DNA of 64,000 bases from Lota lota (lineage: Eukaryota > Chordata > Actinopteri > Gadiformes > Lotidae), in NCBI GenBank assembly GCA_026745465.1, contig JACYXH010000826.1:8889724-8953723 (forward strand), in the 5' to 3' direction. The notes beneath the pieces are model-generated. The model did no database searches. It worked only from the letters and a program-made list of their open reading frames with translations, and was not told where the DNA came from. This document shows positions 31,101-64,000 of the stretch, in pieces. The first letter of the stretch is position 1, and every line of letters starts with the position of its first letter. A program made the position numbers and the translations under genes.

Positions 31101-31703
31101 ACATGTCCCATATATTTACTATGATCTATGTTGCCACAACTGTGTTTTTAGTATACTATTTAAACAAGACAACAGTAGCTATCTTCTGCTTGTGCCAAAC
31201 ATTGGGAACTGTATCCTTATAAGGGCTGGGGAAAACAAATGAATGAAAATAAACATACTATCATAACTTTATATAATGTATCATATATATTTTTACCAGG
31301 TTGCCACATTCTGCCAAATGACTGGTTGCCCGGGAATGTTCCATGGTTGCCCTGTGGGACGGGGTCTATGCCGGGGACCTCCTGTCCATTGGGTTGGATC
31401 GTGTTCTGCTGCTCGGTTCCCGTCGACTCTTTCTGGGCTATCCATGCTTGGGCCAGGGCTGCCCAATCGACCTGACCTGCAACACAACACAAATGTTGTG
31501 GATTTTAGGATAAATACTGACATACATGTTGCATCGTTGTCAATTATATAATTGTTAAAATTGGAAACCCCATGACTATATGACATATCGTACTTAGCAT
31601 CGGCTATTTACTTACTTGGATCTTGCTGGTGCTGAAAGGACTGCATCCATTGCTGCTGGCTCAGAGGCCACTGCGGCCACGGCTGTCCTCCCTGATCCCA
31701 CAT
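25138..31703 (-). CDS. pnisr: PNN-interacting serine/arginine-rich protein (PNISR), complete, 11 coding exons
   Basis: PNISR is a nuclear-speckle SR-related protein that binds pinin and is linked to pre-mRNA splicing. Coding exons in transcript order: 31703-31616, 31476-31297, 30500-30262, 29857-29695, 29204-29020, 28632-28489, 28386-28287, 27618-27565, 27227-27030, 26797-25735 and 25171-25138. All phases agree, giving 815 aa (human 805). The N-terminus MWDQGGQPWPQWPLSQQQWM is that of the family. Next come VDWAALAQAWIAQKEST, a Pro/Asn/Gln-rich part, the conserved RTLPAWIREGLEKM helix, an acidic patch, MTEEERDFQ, LLTEILLEVTNEEIQQVA, a Glu/Arg coiled segment with HRIREKQDAFHRKE, and a 355-residue RS domain from about residue 451. 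The final exon adds STSPLRRSRR. If the last intron is kept, a stop follows at once. A noncoding first exon is inferred at about 32239-32380. Confidence 0.95.
25735..26797 (-). CDS. pnisr: PNISR exon 10 encoding the RS domain
   Basis: One large exon codes for about 354 residues dominated by Arg, Ser, Lys and Glu. Poly-Ser runs near its start are followed by RS, RE and KE/KD dipeptides and end in KKASRKHKSKSRS. Such sequence is intrinsically disordered, phosphorylated by SR-protein kinases in known RS proteins, and directs proteins to nuclear speckles. The donor after the last codon is AG|GTAG, so the TAG inside the donor is an in-frame stop in unspliced RNA. Confidence 0.95.
27228..30261 (-). 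other. pnisr: PNISR central introns
   Basis: The introns between exons 3 and 9 are 54 bases to about 0.8 kb long and contain no recognised element. A perfect 12-bp-arm palindrome lies at 28664-28691 and a G12 run at 29964-29975. The larger gaps (27619-28286, 28633-29019, 29205-29694 and 29858-30261) show only AT-rich intron sequence. Confidence 0.6.
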
Positions 31704-32238
31704 CTGTTTTCACGGCGTAATGCTCTCCTGCGTTCGAGTGTTCAGCAGTTTAATCATTCAATTATATTTGCATATCATACAAGTGTATTGCTGACACATG
31801 TAGGAATCAACCAATGCATTGTTATTATTTTTTACAATTACTATGCGAATGATTATTCGCGATTGCTAGGGATTCGATTCGACAACAGTCCATGGTGCCA
31901 ACTAGCTAATTCAAATTTAACACGTCTGTTTAATACTCGGATATTTAAGTCAATTAGAGAACAAATACGTAACTAAACTTGATATTATGTGAAACTACGT
32001 CTGGGAGCACAAATACCCCTGGACCCAAAAGAGCTAACATCACGGGTGCTAAGCTAAATCAACACCAGTATACACCAGGAACAAGATTAGCCGTTAGCTT
32101 ACTATCTAGCATCTACATGGTTTTACATCGGAATAGCTTATATTAGTAATAGTATCCACGATAGTACGCAATACTTCATGCATTAGTACCAGAAAGTGGC
32201 GATGGCATTCTCGAATGTCGAGATTGAGCTATTCCTAC

Positions 32239-32400
32239 CTTTTGGAAACAGTTTTTGCTGCACGAGTTAGAGTGAAAATCATACATAGAAAGCAAAATGG
32301 CTCCAACGTGGCCCAGCGCTGTCACTACCCGATCCGCTGAGAAGCCCGGTCCGCCGTACGCATGCGCAGGACCACAGCCTGGGAGGAAGTGAGAGCTATG
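32239..32400 (-). promoter_or_regulatory. pnisr: PNISR noncoding first exon and core promoter
   Basis: On the minus strand AAAAGGTAGGAA provides a donor after 32239 for a noncoding exon. Upstream of it lie GCCATTTTG (32293-32301), a match to the YY1 core, and GCATGCGC (32360-32367), the heart of an NRF1 site. This pair is typical of TATA-less housekeeping promoters. CpGs are concentrated here compared with the flanks. The start site itself is inferred. Confidence 0.55.
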
Positions 32401-34029
32401 GAGCGCTGACTGGGACTTACCGTGCAAGCGTTCTAAATAAAATTTGCAAATCAAAGCTAAACTGAATAAGTATAGATTATGGACTTCTTTATGTTGTTAA
32501 AATCGTATATAGTGAGAAAATGGAGATGAAACATCTACATTGATTACCAGGCCACCACACTAGGCCAAATGTCTCCTTTCATTATTGTTTAGTAGGACGC
32601 CTACAAGTAGTAATTCACATAAATCAATGGCATTTAGTTTATGTTTGCATTTGGGCTGTTTCTCCATTGCCATTGCATTGGGTCATTGGTTGGATAGCCA
32701 GTGTAATATGTCAACAGTTAAGTTAAATGGCCAGAACATGGACTAAATATGGGGTCTTAATTATGAATCAGCCTCCAAAACATGTCTGCAAATACCTTTT
32801 ACTTGTCAAATATGCTGTAGTTGTAGTGACGTTAATGCAAGAGAAAAATATGCTGTAGTTGTAGTGACGTTAATGCAAGAGAAAATACATTTGTAAGTAG
32901 AAGTACTTTTGCTCTAAACTAGCGCACAGGGGTGGCAACTGATTTTGTGAATGGCAAAATAAAAATGTGTCTGTCAAGATAGGAAAAATATAATGAATAT
33001 AAATTGAATTTGCATTAATATAAATATGTTGCAACTGGTTTTGGAAAATGTTAACATAAGGTAAAATAAATTCCTTGGATCAATGTACTATTTTCAAAAT
33101 AAATATATTTCGACAATCAATAGAACAAATTTCGAATAAGATAAATCAACGTGTTAAGTGTCTACGGTCTATGTTTGGTGTGATATGGTCCAAATTGGTG
33201 TCCGTATTCAACTACCAATGTTCGATGTCCATGTTCGCTGAAGAGCCAGCGAAGGTTTGACGATAGAGTCCACAGGGTGACGTCACGAAAGAATGTTGGC
33301 CCTCATCCATTTGCTGTAGGCTACTCCTGGCTTATCAGCGACGCCAGTTTAACCTTCGAATATGGATATTTGGAGATGGGACGAGGCGGGAGATTAAATC
33401 ACATGGGTTCCTTGAGCAGACCGTCACCAGGCGAAAGTAAGCACCAGCAGTGAAACGGCCCTCATTTAACACACATTCCCCAAACAATGCTATTTTGTTG
33501 GTGGCGGCAATTGACAACCTGGTTCAACGCGCCGACACCATGCCATCACAATCAGCGTGGAGGTTGGACAGATCCGATGTCTTTGGACGTTGCCCTTTTC
33601 TTGATTCCACACCCACCTTTCCTTCACCAGCCGGCGACATGTCTCAAAAAACAGAGCTGTTTTGCACCCGTCAGGGCGCATCGCCAGTCACCATGGACTG
33701 AAATGGCACTGTGGGATGCAGAGCGACAGCCAGGAAAAACCGCACACAACACACGCAATCTTGTATAAAGGGCATCAGTGACATTTGGGCCAACGTTGAG
33801 GATAATGCAAGCTTGCCTCACTTGTAGTTCTATCCGCCAGGGATGTATTCCAGTCATTCCCAACCGTGGACATATGGGTAACCTTGGGATAACAAAAATG
33901 ACGACATAAAAAAATGAATAGTTGTTGAATTTCTCGAATAATAGGTTGATTGTTGTTGATCATTAGTTAACACCAGATATAGAGTAATGTTTTAGCTTCC
34001 TACATTTTTATTTTCTACCACTGCAATAT
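32401..34029. other. Intergenic DNA upstream of PNISR
   Basis: A 38-bp direct duplication lies at 32811-32885. A CRE-like TGACGTCA is at about 33279-33286. The 33390-33860 part is GC-richer and has open frames on both strands, but none resembles a protein I know. The rest is AT-rich without visible structure. Confidence 0.45.
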
Positions 34030-34835
34030 AAATTAAAGCTGCAAGCAGCGATTAACGGGTGTCGAGACTTATGCAGAAAAGGCAGACCAGTAAGACTTTT
34101 ACAGATGTTATAGAGTTGATAAGGTTGGAATAGCCTCAGCTTAATTGTGGTGATTAGCCTTCAATGTTTTATGAAAGTGTATCAAAGTCAGGGTTCAGTA
34201 GTTACGCTTGTTTAACACTTTAAAATATAATCATAACTGGCATAGCATTTAGACACACACACACACACACGAAAGTGGCAAGTGCATTGCATCAACAATG
34301 CAAACAGTTAGGTCAGTGCTTATGGACTTTACATTGCACTGTATTGTTTTTGGTTTAAATCAAGGAAGAAGCTTTACTTTGATCAAACACTGTTTAGAAA
34401 AGTGAGAGAAAAGTATTATATATTGTCATACAGTATGAAGATAATGATAGTAAATGGATTGTTTTTAATGTAATGACAGCTTCAGTCACACACACACACT
34501 TTAGGTTTACTTTGATTAAACACTGTTTAGAAAAGTGAGAGAAAAGTACTATATATTGTCATACAGTATGAAGATAATGATAGTAAGAGTGGTTCAATGG
34601 GTGGACTTTACATTGTACTGTATTGTTATTGTTTTAAATCAAGGAATAAATAAGCTGATAGTTAATCATAGAGTATGAAGATAATGATAGTAAGACTAGT
34701 TGAATGGGTGGACTTTACATTGTACTGTATTGTTTTTGGTTTAAATCAAGGAAGTATTATATATTGTCATATAGTATGAAGATAATGATAGTAAGAGTAG
34801 TTGAATGGGGTGTTTTTAATGTAATGACAGCTTCA

Positions 34836-34911
<76 letters not shown>

Positions 34912-34964
34912 CTATGCCAGTTATGATTTTATTGTAAACAGTTTTTAAAGAAATGATAGCTTCA

Positions 34965-35042
<78 letters not shown>
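34836..35042. repeat. Two (CA)n tracts within a duplicated unit
   Basis: CA runs at 34836-34908 and 34966-35042 each follow the same lead-in, AATGACAGCTTCAGACAC or a close variant. They are copies of one unit and not independent microsatellites. A third, short copy is at about 34487-34500. Confidence 0.9.
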
Positions 35043-35043
<1 letters not shown>

Positions 35044-36678
35044 TAGGTTTACTTTGATAAAACACTGTTTAGAAAAGTGAGAGTAAAGTTTTATATATTG
35101 TCATACAGTATGAAGATAATGATAGTTAGAGTGGTTCAATGGGATTGGAATCACGGCATTCTAACCGGTTTGAGCCTCTGGCAGCCATGTTTTTGGGCAT
35201 AATTGGAAAAGTGAGATATCTATCTTGTTCGGACTTTTATGCTGAACAACATTTCCATTATAGTCAAGATGATTAGAGTCCATATAGATTTGTGAAAACG
35301 CCTTTTAAGGCCATTCTGACGGTTTTTTGCTTCTGGAAGCCATTTTGTTTTACCAAAATTAAAATCTGAAAATGTACTCTTGTTCGAAATTCCATGCCCA
35401 ACAACATTTGTATTGGACACAAGATCATAGGACACCATCTTGATGTCGATATAAGCATTTTAGTGTTCGGCGTGGTTAAGCCACACCTTCTTTCAAAGTT
35501 AATGGCTCCTGGGGGCCTTATGCTTTATTGGGCAGACGTTTACCGAAGACATATTAAAGATATTGGCCCAAAGATCATGTGTGCCAAAGGATTTCTGTGT
35601 ATCTCAAAAAACGTAGGACCCCTACTTATTTTAATGTTTTTCACAAAATTCAAAATGGCGAAAAATCCATCATGGCGGAAGTCATAGGTTCTTGAGGCAC
35701 ATTTGTTCAGCATGTGAAGATGCATATGTGAGCAAAGGTTCATGACTGTAGGCCAAATGGGTCAGGAGATATGCTTGTTCAAAGTTTGCATTTGCAGACG
35801 ATTGCTATAGCGCCACCTTTGGGCCAATCAGTGAAATTCTTTCACACAGATATTCTGTAGTCCTCCTCTACAGTTGTAGTAAGTGTTCATAAAACGTGCC
35901 CAAATTTTTTTTTTTGTCGTAGTCAGGCGGCCATGTTGTTTTGTCAATCAACTTAAATCTTACTTAAGCATTTGGGGCTTTGATCCCTGATTGTGTGACA
36001 GTTGGTCCCGCTCAAATCCAACAATCCTTCTAGGAACTGTGGTCATTTTAGTCAAAAACCACGCCCTTTTGATGCCACGCCCCAATTGAAAAAACATGGG
36101 TACCATCTTGTTTAGAATTTAATGATGAACAATGTTTGTATTGGGGTCAAGATCATAGGACTCCACCTTGATGTCGATATAAGCATTTTTGTGTTCTGCG
36201 TTGTTAAGCCACACCTTCTTTCAAAGTTAATAGCTACTGGGGGCCTTATGCTTTATTGCACAGACTTTTACTGAGGATAGATTAAAGATATTGGTCCAAA
36301 GATTATGTGTGGCCAAGGATTTCTGTGTATCTCAAAAAAGCTAGGACTTCTACTGATTTTAATGTTTCTCACAAAATTCAAAATGGCGGAAGATCCATCA
36401 TGGCGGAAGTCATAGGTTCTTGAGGCATATTTGTTCAACATGAGGAGATGCATCTATGGTCAAAGTTTTATGACTGTAGGTCAATGGGGTCAGGAGATAT
36501 GCTTGTTCAAAGTTTGCATTTTCATGCGATTGCTATAGCGCCACCTTTGGGCCAATCAGTGCAATTTTTTCACACAGATCTTCTGTTGTCCTCCTCTACA
36601 GGTGTACCAAGTTTTATCAAAACTTATCAAGCGGTTTTGGCTGTGTAAGTCAAACGCTGTTTATAATAATAATAATAA

Positions 36679-36888
36679 CAGCAATAACAAGAGGTTGTCT
36701 TGGACTTCGTCCTCGACACCCTAATAATAATAAAACCAGCAATAACAAGAGGTTGTCTTGGACTTCGTCCTCGACACCCTAATAATAATATCAGCAATAA
36801 CAAGAGGTTGTCTTGGACTTCGTCCTCGACACCCTAATAAAACCAGCAATAACAAGAGGTTGTCTTGGACTTCGTCCTCGACACCCTA
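36679..36888 (+). repeat. Four tandem copies of the element's right end
   Basis: AGCAATAACAAGAGGTTGTC plus TTGGACTTCGTCCTCGACAC is repeated at about 36679, 36737, 36792 and 36844, with TAATAATAA spacers. The copies are almost identical, so the amplification is recent. Confidence 0.9.
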
Positions 36889-36895
36889 AACACCC

Positions 36896-38317
36896 TAATA
36901 ATGATGCTAATTGATATATAATATTAGTTCAAAGGAAAACATTTAGCCTACGTATCAATGTAGATTGACATCTACATCGTAACCAGTTACAAAAAAAAAC
37001 ATTTAAAATATGAAGTTCATAAATACGATTTCTTTTATTGTATTTATGTGATGTGACACACACGCCAACTGTTTTACAGTTACGTTGAATCGAAAAATCA
37101 AAAACAAAATTTGAGCATGAATGGGTGCAAATTCTGCAAGAGTCGGGCACCACACGTACATGTCAGTATATATCACATTTCCCATATTTCCTCTTTAAAA
37201 TCATGGTCTTCCTTGTACCATGCATGTTTGTTTAACCTGAAGCATAGGCACTGAGTTGTGGGCCATTTGGAAATAAAAGTAGACTGTTTCCTATGCATGT
37301 ATTGAAGAGGTAAATCACCTACAAAATCGAAATGTTTGTCTATTTAAGAGTAAGCAATATAGATTCAATATACAATGAGCCTACGCACACAACTATCTTT
37401 TGGTAAGGCTCAAGCTACAATACTTTGTTTTTTTACAATACATTTTTTTACTTTGTAACCATTGTTCTGCCTGAGCGTTGAACTGACATTGAGGGGAACC
37501 GCAGGCTTGCTACTTGGGATAGTGATACGATCAGAGTTAACCTAGTGCAGACAGAAGTGCATTGTTAGCCTGATGTAATTCTAGGATGCACCATCATGCG
37601 TCTGATGGATTCCCCTGATGGAACAACTATTTAACATATATACCAAAAGCAATGGTTTTCTGAGTGATTTTCTTATGATACAAAATCCCCTTTTTGGCAA
37701 GCAAAGTGATAGTCATACAATCATACATTCCAATGTACAAAACTCTGCAATACATTCTACCACAGCTTGCAAATAACTATTTCCTATTGCTGTACTTCTT
37801 CAAGTCAATACTCTTCTCTTTCTCAATATACACACAATGCTTTAAATAAATGTCAGAATACCTTTTGAAAACAGTTGTTATTCGCAAACCCATGCATGCA
37901 CATGTTCTAGTTGTTGCACTCTTCACTCCAGTTCAACACCACTTTCTGTCCTGTCAGATAGAAGCATTTACAGTTCTTTAGCCGGCCAGTCATCACTTAC
38001 AGGGTAGATGAAGTGATAGTTCAATGCATTATATTGTATTTTGTAAAAAAAAAAAAAAGAAATCTTTAAATTACTCCACTCCACATTTAAAACATTGCAT
38101 CACTGTTGCATCTCGAAGGGAGAGGTATCCACCCCTTGCTTGTAAAACTGCTGCAGGAAAAGAAGCCCAAAGAGCTGATTTGTAAAAAAATAAATAAAAA
38201 GAAAGTCCATCCTCCTTACATAGTCTGCCGATTAAGTACAGTAGAAGGAGCAAGTACAGGTTATATGCTGACAACAGGTTAAAAAACAAGAACAGTGCTG
38301 GAAATGTTGCGGGTCCG
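36896..38317 (-). other. usp45: Probable USP45 3' UTR and downstream flank
   Basis: After the USP45 stop codon no further exon is visible. TTTATT at 37034-37039 gives AATAAA on the minus strand and could end a 3' UTR of about 1.3 kb. An A-run lies at 38045-38058. The choice of poly(A) site is uncertain. Confidence 0.35.

Positions 38318-64000
<25,683 letters not shown>

Larger units (their letters stand above)
34030..36895 (+). mobile_element. Composite repeat element with inverted termini
   Basis: The left end reads AAAGCTGCAAGCAGCGATTA and then GGGTGTCGAG (34057-34066). The right end carries the inverse, CTCGACACCC (36712-36721). The AAAGCTGCAAGCAGCGAT start is one I recognise from a dispersed fish repeat. 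Inside are nested repeats with CA tracts (34324-35130) and two copies of a unit of about 480 bp, spaced 728 bp apart (35398-35880 and 36126-36608). At the right end a 45-55 bp segment is repeated four times. No long protein frame survives. The family assignment is open. Confidence 0.6.

Noticed and set aside
33335-33863. Overlapping open frames on both strands, considered as a transposase remnant
   Set aside because: No catalytic motif or family signature could be identified, so no call is made.

Overview
The window is animal nuclear DNA and almost certainly comes from a ray-finned (teleost) fish. Its genes are split into many short exons with GT/AG introns. Their products resemble vertebrate FAXC, COQ3, PNISR and USP45. 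Introns and spacers are full of very long CA/TG and GA/CT tracts, G-runs and fish-type dispersed repeats. The extreme dinucleotide density is reminiscent of cod-like fishes, but that is only an impression. Layout: all four recognised genes lie on the minus strand, so transcription runs from high to low coordinates. Positions 1-5337 are gene-free spacer rich in microsatellites. Positions 5338-7521 are the likely 3' UTR of FAXC. FAXC (7522-17991, 6 coding exons, 423 aa) is followed upstream by COQ3 (19532-24257, 6 exons, 343 aa), PNISR (25138-31703, 11 coding exons, 815 aa) and USP45 (38318 to beyond 64000). In USP45, 14 exons encode 692 aa of the C-terminal side, and the N-terminal exons lie off the right-hand edge. 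I derived exon junctions by matching splice sites and reading phase. In all four genes the joined frame stays open and ends at a stop. The order FAXC-COQ3-PNISR-USP45 is the same as I know it from human 6q16, so this is a conserved syntenic block. The genes do not form a pathway: FAXC is a GST-fold axon-development protein, COQ3 a mitochondrial ubiquinone-pathway methyltransferase, PNISR a nuclear-speckle RS protein and USP45 a deubiquitylase. The 4.6 kb spacer between PNISR and USP45 (about 32.4-37.0 kb) holds the most unusual DNA: a repeat-derived block bounded by inverted GGGTGTCGAG/CTCGACACCC motifs, with nested internal repeats, a 728-bp tandem duplication and four tandem copies of its right end. 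Other notable structures are splice sites built from TG or C runs (COQ3, FAXC, USP45), a foldback MITE-like element at 15.1-15.3 kb, a 351-bp tandem duplication with two CA tracts at 56.4-57.0 kb, and a strong strand bias of G-runs. I found no CRISPR array, bacterial-type operon, rRNA or confident tRNA gene, and no wholly new gene system.
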